A stretch of DNA of 64,000 nt from Tragulus kanchil. Its lineage: Eukaryota; Chordata; Mammalia; Artiodactyla; Tragulidae. Position numbers and translations under genes: made by a program. Positions 45,673 to 59,372 of this stretch are shown one piece after another. The DNA is taken from the NCBI GenBank assembly GCA_022376925.1, contig JAIOJX010000004.1:121545123-121609122 (forward strand), written 5' to 3'. The first letter of the stretch is position 1. Each line of letters starts with the position of its first letter. The notes beneath the pieces are model-generated. The model had not been told where the DNA came from and searched no databases. It saw only the letters and a program-made list of their open reading frames with translations.

Positions 45673-47957
45673 CGCCAAGAGGGGCGACTTTTAAGAGTGG
45701 TGATAAATCTCCCTGAGCTTAAAAGGCAGAGAGGGCCAGAGTGTGAACTTTTTACTTCAGCAACGGAAGCGAGAAATCAGAGATTCATTAAACCAAAAGA
45801 CCTCCTTGGAAGCTGGCAGAAGAGGAGGGAAGGAAGCTAATTATGTCTTCCTTTTCGTTGCTTGTCCCACCAGTTTATAATCTGCTGCTTTAAAAGGATT
45901 TATCCTCAGCATCTTCTGCTTTCTCCCTCACCCCTCCCCTCCTTTGGGGAGCGAGAAGGGGAAAAAAAAAAAAAAAGAGTCAACCAAGCACCAGGCTCCA
46001 GGTGGCTCTCAAGTACTTTACAGCCAAAGAAAAAAAAAAAAAAAAAAAAAAAAAAAAACACCATCCTAGGCTGGAAAACAAGTGAGAAAGGGGCTCCCCA
46101 GAGGAGACTGGTTCAGGCTGGAAGACAGCAGCATTCGGAAAGCGCGAGGATCCGGCTCGCGCCGGTGACCCGCGCGGAGAGCACAGGGGCCCTTTCGCTG
46201 CAACGAGCCCGAGCTGGAGGCGCTGGCGGAGGCTGCAGGCTGCGGCGGCCCCGGGGGCCAGGCAGCGACCCGCAGCCCGCAGCTCCGCGCAGAGGCACCG
46301 CGCTCCCTTCTCCCCGCTCCCGGCTCCCCCTCCCAGCGCCTTCCCCTCCCTCCCTCGCGCTCCCGGCAGCCGCGGGTTTCAGATGTCCCACCGCCGTTTG
46401 ACCCCCTCCCCCGCCCCCCCTGCTTCTCCACCCCTGCGAAGGAGGCTTGACCAGCGGAGGCAGAGCCCACCTCTGGCTCAGAATCACTGACACTTAGACT
46501 CCAGACTTCAACCTGTTTACAAGCGGGCTTTCCAAAGGAAGGAGAGTTGGTGCGGGGAGGGGGGAGGGAAAGAGGGCCAAACCAAACACCAATCGCCATC
46601 CCCCCCACACCAGAAGTGACTTTCCGGAGGCTTCAACCCAACAGACACCACCAAAACGAGAAAGCGAGAGGGGGAAGCAGACAACGGCGACCCGGCAAGC
46701 CGCCTCCGGCTCTGACAACTCCAAGGGACGCACTTTGAGAGCTGGCTAGCGAGCCGGCGCTGTGCGAGAGGGACCAGAAGGTGCCAACCGCACAAGGGCG
46801 AGTTCGCTTTGATTTTTTGCTTGGCCGACAGCCAAGAGGCGACTTTTAAGAGTGGTGATAAATCTCCCTGAGCTTAAAAGGCAGAGAGGGCCAGAGTGTG
46901 AACTTTTTACTTCAGCAACGGAAGCGAGAAATCAGAGATTCATTAAACCAAAAGACCTCCTTGGAAGCTGGCAGAAGAGGAGGGAAGGAAGCTAATTATG
47001 TCTTCCTTTTCGTTGCTTGTCCCACCAGTTTATAATCTGCTGCTTTAAAAGGATTTATCCTCAGCATCTTCTGCTTTCTCCCTCACCCCTCCCCTCCTTT
47101 GGGGAGCGAGAAGGGGAAAAAAAAAAAAAAAAAAGAGTCAACCAAGCACCAGGCTCCAGGTGGCTCTCAAGTACTTTACAGCCAAAGGAAAAAGAAAAAA
47201 AAAAAAAAAAAAAAACACCATCCTAGGCTGGAAAACAAGTGAGAAAGGGGCTCCCCAGAGGAGACTGGTTCAGGCTGGAAGACAGCAGCATTCGGAAAGC
47301 GCGAGGATCCGGCTCGCGCCGGTGACCCGCGCGGAGAGCACAGGGGCCCTTTCGCTGCAACGAGCCCGAGCTGGAGGCGCTGGCGGAGGCTGCAGGCTGC
47401 GGCGGCCCCGGGGGCCAGGCAGCGACCCGCAGCCCGCAGCTCCGCGCAGAGGCACCGCGCTCCCTTCTCCCCGCTCCCGGCTCCCCCTCCCAGCGCCTTC
47501 CCCTCCCTCCCTCGCGCTCCCGGCAGCCGCGGGTTTCAGATGTCCCACCGCCGTTTGACCCCCTCCCCCGCCCCCCCTGCTTCTCCACCCCTGCGAAGGA
47601 GGCTTGACCAGCGGAGGCAGAGCCCACCTCTGGCTCAGAATCACTGACACTTAGACTCCAGACTTCAACCTGTTTACAAGCGGGCTTTCCAAAGGAAGGA
47701 GAGTTGGTGCGGGGAGGGGGGAGGGAAAGAGGGCCAAACCAAACACCAATCGCCATCCCCCCCACACCAGAAGTGACTTTCCGGAGGCTTCAACCCAACA
47801 GACACCACCAAAACGAGAAAGCGAGAGGGGGAAGCAGACAACGGCGACCCGGCAAGCCGCCTCCGGCTCTGACAACTCCAAGGGACGCACTTTGAGAGCT
47901 GGCTAGCGAGCCGGCGCTGTGCGAGAGGGACCAGAAGGTGCCAACCGCACAAGGGCG
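45673..47957. repeat. tandem duplication O (FGF10 5' flank/5' UTR, unit about 1157 bp)
   Basis: Copy 1 is about 45673-46795 and copy 2 about 46831-47957. They differ in three poly(A) tracts (45961-45975/47118-47134 and 46029-46058/47186-47215). Seam 46796-46830 (gcgagttcgctttgattttttgcttggccgac) is a shortened, corrupted echo of 45582-45675 (gcgagttcgctttgaag...). Copy 2 joins collinearly to FGF10 exon 1, and copy 1's left flank is the true upstream DNA. Confidence 0.92.
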
Positions 47958-48010
47958 CACAGAGCTCCCCCAGCCTCCCACCCCAGCCCCTCTGGGTTTT
48001 GTTCACCGTG

Positions 48011-48030
48011 CTGTCATCTGTTTTTCAGAC
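48011..48030 (+). other. splice-acceptor-like site in 5' UTR
   Basis: CTGTCATCTGTTTTTCAG followed by AC resembles a 3' splice site (pyrimidine run then CAG). If used, an upstream noncoding exon would join here. It may equally be chance in a pyrimidine-rich 5' UTR. Confidence 0.2.
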
Positions 48031-48047
48031 CTTTTCTTGCGTCTAAC

Positions 48048-48083
48048 ATGGTGAAGAAAGGAGTGAAGACGAGAACAAAGTAA
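48048..48083 (+). other. upstream ORF 1 in FGF10 5' UTR (11 codons)
   Basis: ATG at 48048 with G at +4 and A at -3 (aacATGg), a favourable start context. It is followed by a basic 11-residue peptide rich in Lys and Arg and a TAA stop. It lies 330 bases 5' of the FGF10 start. A role in translation control is inferred. Confidence 0.45.
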
Positions 48084-48249
48084 CTCCTGGGGGAGTGAGG
48101 AGCGCGGGCGACCCACACCACCACCGCCGCCACCAGCTCCTACTACTGCGGCCACCCACGTCCACATCCACCCGGAGACCGAGGGGCGCGCGGCGGCGGA
48201 TCCGAGAAAGGAGCGAGGAGAGGCAGCCGGCCGGCCCTTCCGAGGAGTT

Positions 48250-48752
<503 letters not shown>

Positions 48753-49810
48753 AACAAATGCGCGTTCCCCTCCTTCCAATTATCCACCCCCACCCCACAA
48801 GGGGGGGGAAATCTGTTCCAGATGTGGCCAGCTAAATATTTACGTCCCCAACTCCTGTAAAATGATTAAGTGGAATACTTTCACACTAAATCACGCCCCC
48901 CCTCCCGTGTGTACATTGCGCGGCCGCACCCCCTCCCCGCGGCGTGCTCCCTCCACACCCCAGCCCTCTCTTTGCCACCCCATCGGCCCTGTCTCTCTGG
49001 CTTGTCAATCTGGGGGACCATGCAGGGCGCCCAAGAGTTCCTGCCGCGCTGAGATGCCTCTCTCTGTCTCCATCGCGGCTTTCCCACCTCATCCCAAGGT
49101 CTCCTTTCCCTCCCTTTTGGAAATGGCTCAAGTAAACACATTTTGTTCTTTTCGCTAGCAGTCTTATGAAGAGTTTCAGGACAGTTTCCTCAAGCTGAAA
49201 ATCATTACCCGCTGTCAATTGTAGGGACTTTATGGGAACTTTAGTTAAGAAAGGTCAATTCCGCTGTCTTCCCACCCTCTTATTCTACCCTACCATCCCT
49301 CTAGATAGGAGAGAAAGCGTTTTTCTGGTTTTGATTTTTGTTGTTGTTGTTGGTCCCTCGTTGGTTTGAGTGACTGCAGTCCCAGTCCGTGAAGTTAGCT
49401 TTTCAGGCACCACCTCGGCTATTTGTCTTCTGCCTGCCTTCTTCTTGGTAACATGATGCTCGTGTCTGCGTTGTCAATAGGATATGCGCTGCTTTGTGGT
49501 GTCCTGTTGTACTGCTTTCTTCTGAAGCCTCTCATATTGCAGAGCCATAGTACTACGGCACTGTAAACATCTGGGACTGGAGTCACACAGACCTCACACA
49601 AATTTCATTGTCATTCTTTTATTTTCAAAGTAAAAGTCATTTGTCTGTTTCCATGGTTATAGTTTATCCCGTAGGATGAGGTTTTCTCCTCAGTACACAT
49701 TAAGTCCCTATCCTTGATTTCTTGCCTTTTTCCTTTCTTTTTTTTTTTTTTTTTCCCCTCCTTCTTTAGCTCTTTCTCTTCTTTCTTCCTTGGAGGGGTG
49801 CGGGCTGGGT

Positions 49811-52014
49811 AGGGGGAAAGAGAACTAGAAGAGGAGGGGTGGACATTGTGTCTCAAGAATGAATCAGTCCAGCAAAGCCAGATTACTCTGTTGGCTTCCT
49901 TTTCTGCTTACTTTCAAGTGGTGAGACTTATTCATCCTCTATTGATTGCAATTTGAAAGGATCCTGAGGCTATGTAATGGCACACTGAAGACAGTAGACA
50001 ATGACTTTAAACATCTTTAATGACCATTTAGCATTATCTCCATGGTATTTCCAAGTCACCTTTTCAAGGGACTTTTTTTGTGTCAATTGTTTGAAAATTC
50101 CAAGCATACATATATATATATATACATACATACATATACTAGCTACTTAAAAACAAGAGTCATAGATTTCAAGGTTTCTTAGCCCAGAAATTATCTGATA
50201 TTAATGGGAAAGACAGTTAACCAGAAAATGGCATTATCTTTTTTAAATAAAGACTTACAAGAATAAGACTTATTTTTCTTATTTGAGGATTCACATACAT
50301 TCAATATTAACTTCTGTTCCTCCTCAATGGCTACTTTCATTTACTAAAATTAGTAGTATATTTACAAGTAATTAAAAAGATTTATATAACCGTTTTAAAG
50401 AGTTCCATTTTATGTTTATTACCAGAGTTGTACCTGTAGTCCACTACCTATATTTTTTCCATTCTTATTCATTAAAAATGACTGAAATGCCATCCTTTAT
50501 GATGATTTTTTTTGCTCCAAAGTAATTTATTACATGAATTTATTAGATGTGGCATATAGATATTATGGTTGTTGATGTAAATTTTAATATTTTTATTCAT
50601 TTCTAAAACAAAATAGTTATGGTATCATTCAGGTAGGATGATGGGGAAAAAGTGGTCTAATACTTACTGAAGAGTGAGCTCAGAGTTAAAAAAAAATCTC
50701 TGGGACTGAAATTTTTCTTTGTATTTTTGTTCATGGAGATAATACAAAGAAATAACAATAAAATTTCATAGTGTTCATATTGAGCTTTTTTTTTTTTTAC
50801 AAATAGTTTGTTATTTCTGTATTTTAAGTCTCTTTATGATGTGAGGTAAGGACCAGTCTACAGTAGTTTATTTATGCAGCTTAAATTACTATTTTCTAAA
50901 ATAACATACACTATAGGGGAAGAGAACTAGAAGAGGAGGGGTGGACATTGTGTCTCAAGAATGAATCAGTCCAGCAAAGCCAGATTACTCTGTTGGCTTC
51001 CTTTTCTGCTTACTTTCAAGTGGTGAGACTTATTCATCCTCTATTGATTGCAATTTGAAAGGATCCTGAGGCTATGTAATGGCACACTGAAGACAGTAGA
51101 CAATGACTTTAAACATCTTTAATGACCATTTAGCATTATCTCCATGGTATTTCCAAGTCACCTTTTCAAGGGACTTTTTTTGTGTCAATTGTTTGAAAAT
51201 TCCAAGCATACATATATATATATACATACATACATATACTAGCTACTTAAAAACAAGAGTCATAGATTTCAAGGTTTCTTAGCCCAGAAATTATCTGATA
51301 TTAATGGGAAAGACAGTTAACCAGAAAATGGCATTATCTTTTTTAAATAAAGACTTACAAGAATAAGACTTATTTTTCTTATTTGAGGATTCACATACAT
51401 TCAATATTAACTTCTGTTCCTCCTCAATGGCTACTTTCATTTACTAAAATTAGTAGTATATTTACAAGTAATTAAAAAGATTTATATAACCGTTTTAAAG
51501 AGTTCCATTTTATGTTTATTACCAGAGTTGTACCTGTAGTCCACTACCTATATTTTTTCCATTCTTATTCATTAAAAATGACTGAAATGCCATCCTTTAT
51601 GATGATTTTTTTTGCTCCAAAGTAATTTATTACATGAATTTATTAGATGTGGCATATAGATATTATGGTTGTTGATGTAAATTTTAATATTTTTATTCAT
51701 TTCTAAAACAAAATAGTTATGGTATCATTCAGGTAGGATGATGGGGAAAAAGTGGTCTAATACTTACTGAAGAGTGAGCTCAGAGTTAAAAAAAAATCTC
51801 TGGGACTGAAATTTTTCTTTGTATTTTTGTTCATGGAGATAATACAAAGAAATAACAATAAAATTTCATAGTGTTCATATTGAGCTTTTTTTTTTTTTAC
51901 AAATAGTTTGTTATTTCTGTATTTTAAGTCTCTTTATGATGTGAGGTAAGGACCAGTCTACAGTAGTTTATTTATGCAGCTTAAATTACTATTTTCTAAA
52001 ATAACATACACTAT
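49811..52014. repeat. tandem duplication P (unit about 1.1 kb, in intron 1)
   Basis: Copy 1 is about 49811-50914 and copy 2 about 50915-52014, offset 1102 falling to 1100. The (TA)n tract is shorter in copy 2. The seam joins acatacactat to aggggaagagaac, and copy 2 continues into tgtgattagttag. Confidence 0.92.
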
Positions 52015-52905
52015 GTGATTAGTTAGTAAAATAGTTTCCAGTAAGATAGATTAAAATAGATTTTTACAGTAAGAATTATCTACAAAGAGAAAAGTATATG
52101 ATTTTTATTACATAAAAACAAGTGGAAAATATTCACCCTGTCTAAAATATATTACCATGTCTTCCATGTGACAAGTCCTTGTTAAAATGATATCTTATAT
52201 AGCAATGCAATCCTAATCAATGGCTGAAATTGAAAGGAGGTGGAGCTTGCTCTGTTAAATAATGTCAAGCCATAAATAATTTAGACTTTCCAAGAACATC
52301 TGTATCAAGACAGAGCAAGTGAATAGTAGAGGTTGAAAAGGCTTTAATTTCACATGTGGCTGGGTAATCATAATGCTGCTACAATTTCCAGCTGGACTGA
52401 CTCAGCTGAACTACATGGTATCATTAAGATATTGTCTAAATGTTGCATAATTACATGAGAACAAACTTTTGCCATGCCTACAGGGTAATCAGCCAACCAG
52501 CCCACCAAATGGTAGCCTGTTAAATATTAGGGTATCTAACCTCTGAAGAGTGTCAGTTCCTTGTCCAAAAACCACATTTCAGTAACATTTTCCTAAACAA
52601 GTTATTAATTATTCTCTACATACAAAGCTGTTCTTCTAAGGTCTTCTTATTTGAAGTTTAATTATGTTTGTTACTTTTGACCCTGGTATTATTGCTGCTA
52701 AAATACAGTAACAGCTTATCTAATAGGCTGCATGTTTGTGATGTCCTGAGTAATTAAATGACTCTTTTAATGGCTTTTTGCCAGCAAAATGCTAACAAAA
52801 GTGAAGTAAGGGAATCACCCATGAGAACTGCAAAATCATTTTTACCTTCTACCTCCAGTGTTGGCTCCCAGAAATTGGATGGTTCTAAAAAATATTACAT
52901 ATGCT
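52015..52905 (+). promoter_or_regulatory. candidate intronic regulatory element
   Basis: Repeat-free stretch with clustered developmental-factor-type words: several TAAT cores (GTAATTAAATGAC near 52750, GTTATTAATTATTC near 52600), AAGTG words near 52120 and 52316, and CATAAATAATTTAG near 52270. It is known that a mouse Fgf10 intron 1 enhancer responds to Isl1, Nkx2-5 and Tbx1 in heart progenitors. Whether this is the ruminant counterpart is speculation. Confidence 0.25.
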
Positions 52906-52914
52906 AGAGAAATT

Positions 52915-55055
52915 CTTCTCCATTTTGAGTGACTATAATAATTTTTTAGTGATGGGGTAACTTTTGTTTGCTCCTTTGCCATTATATGAGAGTAGAATAA
53001 AGGGAACAGTGGTGAATTATGTTTCTTCTGCTAGAAGTCCAAGAAAGCCTGAATAATTTAGAAGAGCTGTGGTGTATCTGTCACTAGATATGCTCAGGCT
53101 CATTTAGGTTTGTTTTATCATTCTTTACATCTAGAGCTTTGCCCTTGAAACCTTACCACTCAGCTCCAGTTCTGGACTACTTGAAAGGCTGGATACAGCT
53201 GTTAGGTGCCCTTGCAACTGGGACGGGTGGACTTATTTCTGGACACGAGTAAAGCAGCTGTAGGCTACTCAAAATATTGCCACTTATAGAAAAGGAGAGT
53301 CTAGTGAAAAGAAAATGTATCCCTAAACTTGAAAGAGCCAAAGATAGATATTCTCAAAATGGAAAGTCACTGTGTTTATTAGTCTTTTCAGGAAAGAAGA
53401 TATTAGAGGAATCAGTGTGCCCAGAGTATGCAGGCTGGGCCCTAATGCTTTAAATGTACACCTCACTAAACACTCATAATAGTCCTGTGATTTAGATAAA
53501 CCCACATTTTTCAAATATCAAAACCCCCAAAAGAAGTAAATCACCCAAAATCATTCAACTAGAAACTGACATAGCCTGATTTAAGCTGAAGTTGATTTGG
53601 TTTTATCATGACTTATTTCTTCTCTCTCAACTACTGGCACCACTGATGCAAGTATCTCAGAAGCAGACACCACAAAACTCTTAAAAACAAACTATCCAAA
53701 TCCTTTTGTCTTGCTGTGTACACCAGTTGTTCATGAGAAGGACACTGATGAGGAGTAAAATGATAGTGGAACAGAATGAAGTCTGTTAAAAAGCTATCAT
53801 TTCCAGTGACTGCCTTGTGGCAGACAATCTTAGTGCATTCTCTGGGTGAAATATCTCTTTTGATACTATATTTGGGAATATAATTACTTATGGCACACAA
53901 TATACATACATCCATCTCACAGCATTAGAAATACATTGAAAAATCCATGAATATCACTGTATATAATAATCGTTTACATATGTGCTTCTCCATTTTGAGT
54001 GACTATAATAATTTTTTAGTGATGGGGTAACTTTTGTTTGCTCCTTTGCCATTATATGAGAGTAGAATAAAGGGAACAGTGGTGAATTATGTTTCTTCTG
54101 CTAGAAGTCCAAGAAAGCCTGAATAATTTAGAAGAGCTGTGGTGTATCTGTCACTAGATATGCTCAGGCTCATTTAGGTTTGTTTTATCATTCTTTACAT
54201 CTAGAGCTTTGCCCTTGAAACCTTACCACTCAGCTCCAGTTCTGGACTACTTGAAAGGCTGGATACAGCTGTTAGGTGCCCTTGCAACTGGGACGGGTGG
54301 ACTTATTTCTGGACACGAGTAAAGCAGCTGTAGGCTACTCAAAATATTGCCACTTATAGAAAAGGAGAGTCTAGTGAAAAGAAAATGTATCCCTAAACTT
54401 GAAAGAGCCAAAGATAGATATTCTCAAAATGGAAAGTCACTGTGTTTATTAGTCTTTTCAGGAAAGAAGATATTAGAGGAATCAGTGTGCCCAGAGTATG
54501 CAGGCTGGGCCCTAATGCTTTAAATGTACACCTCACTAAACACTCATAATAGTCCTGTGATTTAGATAAACCCACATTTTTCAAATATCAAAACCCCCAA
54601 AAGAAGTAAATCACCCAAAATCATTCAACTAGAAACTGACATAGCCTGATTTAAGCTGAAGTTGATTTGGTTTTATCATGACTTATTTCTTCTCTCTCAA
54701 CTACTGGCACCACTGATGCAAGTATCTCAGAAGCAGACACCACAAAACTCTTAAAAACAAACTATCCAAATCCTTTTGTCTTGCTGTGTACACCAGTTGT
54801 TCATGAGAAGGACACTGATGAGGAGTAAAATGATAGTGGAACAGAATGAAGTCTGTTAAAAAGCTATCATTTCCAGTGACTGCCTTGTGGCAGACAATCT
54901 TAGTGCATTCTCTGGGTGAAATATCTCTTTTGATACTATATTTGGGAATATAATTACTTATGGCACACAATATACACATACATCCATCTCACAGCATTAG
55001 AAATACATGCCTAAGAAAAATCCATGAATATCACTGTATATAATAATCGTTTACA
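52915..55055. repeat. tandem duplication Q (unit about 1070 bp, in intron 1)
   Basis: Copy 1 is about 52915-53979 and copy 2 about 53985-55055. Differences: atacatacatcc/atacacatacatcc and an extra gcctaa in copy 2 near 55010. Seam tatgtg (53980-53985). No gene or transposon in the unit. Confidence 0.92.
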
Positions 55056-55225
55056 GCTGAGGACCAAATGTTCCATTGTTTCCACATGTAATAAAACAAT
55101 CTGATTGTAAATACAAGTGTGAAATTGGGCTGTTGAAGAAACTTCTGATGTGTGACTTCAAAAGGAGCAAATCTTAAAGACCTAAAGCTTTAAAATTACT
55201 CCACAAATTAAAAAGATATTTGACC

Positions 55226-57452
55226 ACATAGAAATGATAGGTTATGGTCTTGTATTAGAGGTTTACTTCATTACTTTTTAATCCAGACGAGTTTATTTTA
55301 GGAAGTTAAATAAGGTACGAAACTCATTTTTAGGGAAAACAAGGACTTGGATATAATCTCCTAATAAATATACAACAGTTTTCTCAAAAGAAAACTTATA
55401 CACAACTTGTGACATCCACTGGTATCTTATTTAAGTTGTGGTTATTTCTAGAATTTGGTTGTATAATTTATAACTGGCAGCATTTAATCATGAAGATTGG
55501 GGATTTATGAAGGTAGAAGGCACTATTTAATGTTTACATGACACTGTCCTATTACCTTTATGGCATTCCTACCATATGGATCTTCCATTTTGATGGATTT
55601 ATCACAAATACAGTAACAATGCACAATTACAGAGCCTTTCCTCTTTATAAACCTGATTTATAACCATCTACTAGGAGAAAATCAAGAAAGCAGTTGGCAC
55701 AAATCACATACCAATATTGGAGTATGAGAATTCAGAGACCTCAATCTCTAGGTCTGGATTTTTGTAATCTAGTACTGAAAGATATGTATCATTCTTTAAA
55801 AATAAGTTTTTCAAAGTAATATTTAAGAAAAGAACTTAAAGAAGAAATTGTGTCTTATACAATAAAGGAAATCCCATCAAATGTATTTTCTTCTACATTT
55901 TACTACTCAATTTAGAGAGAAAAGCCTCAATCCAGTTCATTTTTTCAATTTTAATGAACTTATAGTAGAACCTGAATGAATATTTTTAAATTCCTACACA
56001 ATTACTATAATGTTCAGAGGCAAACCTCATTTATTATCCAAGCATCTGACTTTCTACAAGCCAAAATTTTGGAAAAAAAAGTTGACTGCTTAATTTGAAA
56101 TGGAGCTAATGTTTCACACATTTATGAGCTGTCTATGAATATCTCCATCTTTTCTAGGCCTTAAATGTCTGTATGCTTATCCAAAATTGAGTACAAATGA
56201 TATTTTTCTGTTATGCTTCAGAGGGAAGAATAATACATGTGTATTAGTTCAAAGTGATTTTAATATATCTTAACATTAATTCTGTGAACTTTGCAATGAA
56301 CAGTAATTCCAAGGACATTTTTAGTATTACTGTTCCAACATAGAAATGATAGGTTATGGTCTTGTATTAGAGGTTTACTTCATTACTTTTTAATCCAGAC
56401 GAGTTTATTTTAGGAAGTTAAATAAGGTACGAAACTCATTTTTAGGGAAAACAAGGACTTGGATATAATCTCCTAATAAATATACAACAGTTTTCTCAAA
56501 AGAAAACTTATACACAACTTGTGACATCCACTGGTATCTTATTTAAGTTGTGGTTATTTCTAGAATTTGGTTGTATAATTTATAACTGGCAGCATTTAAT
56601 CATGAAGATTGGGGATTTATGAAGGTAGAAGGCACTATTTAATGTTTACATGACACTGTCCTATTACCTTTATGGCATTCCTACCATATGGATCTTCCAT
56701 TTTGATGGATTTATCATAAATCCATTAAAAATGCACAATTACAGAGCATTTCCTCTTTATAAACCTGATTTATAACCATCTACTAGGAGAAAATCAAGAA
56801 AGCAGTTGGCACAAATCACATACCAATATTGGAGTATGAGAATTCAGAGACCTCAATCTCTAGGTCTGGATTTTTGTAATCTAGTACTGAAAGATATGTA
56901 TCATTCTTTAAAAATAAGTTTTTCAAAGTAATATTTAAGAAAAGAACTTAAAGAAGAAATTGTGTCTTATACAATAAAGGAAATCCCATCAAATGTATTT
57001 TTCTTCTACATTTTTACTACTCAATTTAGAGAGAAAAGCCTCAATCCAGTTCATTTTTTCAATTTTAATGAACTTATAGTAGAACCTGAATGAATATTTT
57101 TAAATTCCTACACAATTACTATAATGTTCAGAGGCAAACCTCATTTATTATCCAAGCATCTGACTTTCTACAAGCCAAAATTTTGGAAAAAAAAGTTGAC
57201 TGCTTAATTTGAAATGGAGCTAATGTTTCACACATTTATGAGCTGTCTATGAATATCTCCATCTTTTCTAGGCCTTAAATGTCTGTATGCTTATCCAAAA
57301 TTGAGTACAAATGATATTTTTCTGTTATGCTTCAGAGGGAAGAATAATACATGTGTATTAGTTCAAAGTGATTTTAATATATCTTAACATTAATTCTGTG
57401 AACTTTGCAATGAACAGTAATTCCAAGGACATTTTTAGTATTACTGTTCCAA
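55226..57452. repeat. tandem duplication R (unit about 1112 bp, in intron 1)
   Basis: Copy 1 is about 55226-56340 and copy 2 about 56338-57452. It shows more substitutions than most pairs in one patch (atcacaaatacagtaacaat against atcataaatccattaaaaat, near 55602/56714), plus T-run indels near 55886/57000. The seam is a clean join at ccaacatagaaatg. Confidence 0.92.
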
Positions 57453-59372
57453 CATTTGTCAGTATTAATAGTTGATATTTGCTTAATGTAAGTAAAATAT
57501 TAGCATTTTCCTCCCAGAAATTAAAGTTCTCTTTTAATTTTCCAGTAAAATTGGGGATAAGATTTATGGTAATGTAATTTTAATACAGTTTTATTATAAT
57601 CAAGAAAAGTAACATTTTGTCTCAGGGTTTTTTTTACACAGAAGTATTTTAATTTTTCATGTACATTGCAATGTCTTAAGATCATTTACATTTGCCTATT
57701 GAAAGATGGCGCTTGTTATTTGGTTTGGAGACTAAAAATGCTTACTTTTCATAATTGTCACACTTTGTTTTCAGTGCCTGTTATCTCTACCTGTGCTGGT
57801 CAGTCAGTATTACAAGACATAACCTACAAATGTGCCTTTAAAATAATTGTAAGCAAACATACTAGCACCTTGGGAAGCCACCAGTGACACTCCAATACCC
57901 AATTAATGAACAAAATGTGTTGACATTTTACAGAATTAGTTTAAAATCAAGTATGTATTTAGTACAGATTTTGCACAAATATAAGGTTCTAAGATACCTA
58001 AAAGGGAGTTGGGTCACCCACAAAATAATAGCCTTAAAGGGTCCCTTGCTTTTAAATCAGGTTCTTTGAATGCTATGTTCTAATTGCAATGATAAATCAA
58101 AGATGACACTCAGGGTAGATTCCCATGTAAGGTGGACAACTGGACAGTGACTTTTTACTGCTGCTAACACGTGCATCCAATTATCATTTGACAGATTCAT
58201 GATGCCAGCAGTAAAGCATTGCCTCATTTTATAATTCACCTAATAATTCTTCAAACTAAACCTGTCTACCTTTGCCTATATCTAATCTGTCAGTATGTGT
58301 ATTATCATTAATGAGGAATTTTCAAAAGTTTGACATGCTTTCTACAATGAACAATGACATTAAGATATTAATGAATCATTTAATTAACTATAGTAGATGA
58401 GGTAAAGTATTAAGTCAATATATTCCCAACTTCAAGTCACTGGCATCTAAATACAACCTAATAATTTCACTGCAACTATAAATTATGAATAGTGTGGATT
58501 AACTGTAAATTAAGAACTTTAAAAATCAATTCTAATTAATGAATCCTAATGGAAAAATTAAGAATTTTTAAACAGGCATTTTTTTCTATAATCATTAGTG
58601 TTTTCTTTCAAGGACTTTGCATTAGCATGTTTTACTGATAAACAAATATTCATTCATTCATAAATATGTTAGTCCATCCCTAACCTTTTTTGAGGCACTG
58701 TCTATAACTTGACATAGTCATGGAGTCTATAGTTTAAGGCTCATCAACTGCTTTCTATGTTGAGGCATTTATATATTTGAAATATCAGTGTTGTGAATCC
58801 CTGATACTTTATCACCCACTCACCACTTCATTATTTTCTCCTCCCTTTCTTGTTTTCTTTTCCCCACCTTTCCCTGTTTTCTAAGCCTCTCACATATCAC
58901 TGAAGCAAAGGAAATCATCCATTGTCTAGCCTTAGCATTGTATGTTATATTTAGAGCCAGTAGCCTAATCATTTTTTGATGCATAGCATCCAAAACATGT
59001 AGTTTATATTCTATGTATAAAAGTCTTCAACAATGCAAATTCAACATACTCCATCTGGTATATCTTTTCACTTTGACTCTCCAATAAATTTTCCATTACT
59101 CCAGCACTCAGGCAAGTTTCTTATAGCTTTGCCTTTAATGAAGTAGACAAACCATTTCCAAGAATGAATGCTGATTGTCTGATTACTAAGTCATCAGTCT
59201 GCATTTTCTCTTCAGGTTAAATATTCTGGTTCCAATAACCCTCCCTACAGGTTCATTTTACCTATCTTCTAAAAACTGTTTTAGAATATGCAACATTTAC
59301 TAATTAACTTTGTCAATTTTCTGACCTTTTTGCATTTGTGTAGGCTCCTATAAGAGAACGCAAAGATGAGTT
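57453..59372 (+). other. unique intron 1 DNA with possible conserved patches
   Basis: No recognisable transposon. The stretch 58030-58570 is notable for dense ATTA/TAAT and ACAATG words (for example TATTAATGAATCATTTAATT near 58365), typical of developmental enhancers. No ORF looks coding. Inference only. Confidence 0.3.

Noticed and set aside
45862..46401. 179-codon plus-strand ORF in the FGF10 5' flank
   Set aside because: It contains long Lys runs from a poly(A) tract and Arg/Pro/Ala from GC-rich DNA. Its second copy is broken by the poly(A) length difference, so it is not a gene.
46066..46608. 180-codon minus-strand ORF, rich in Gly, Arg and Ser, repeated at 47223-47765
   Set aside because: It lies in the CpG-island 5' flank of FGF10, where stop codons are rare by base composition. 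Other frames here are equally open (for example 46113-46493). No domain is visible and the repeat is due to duplication O.
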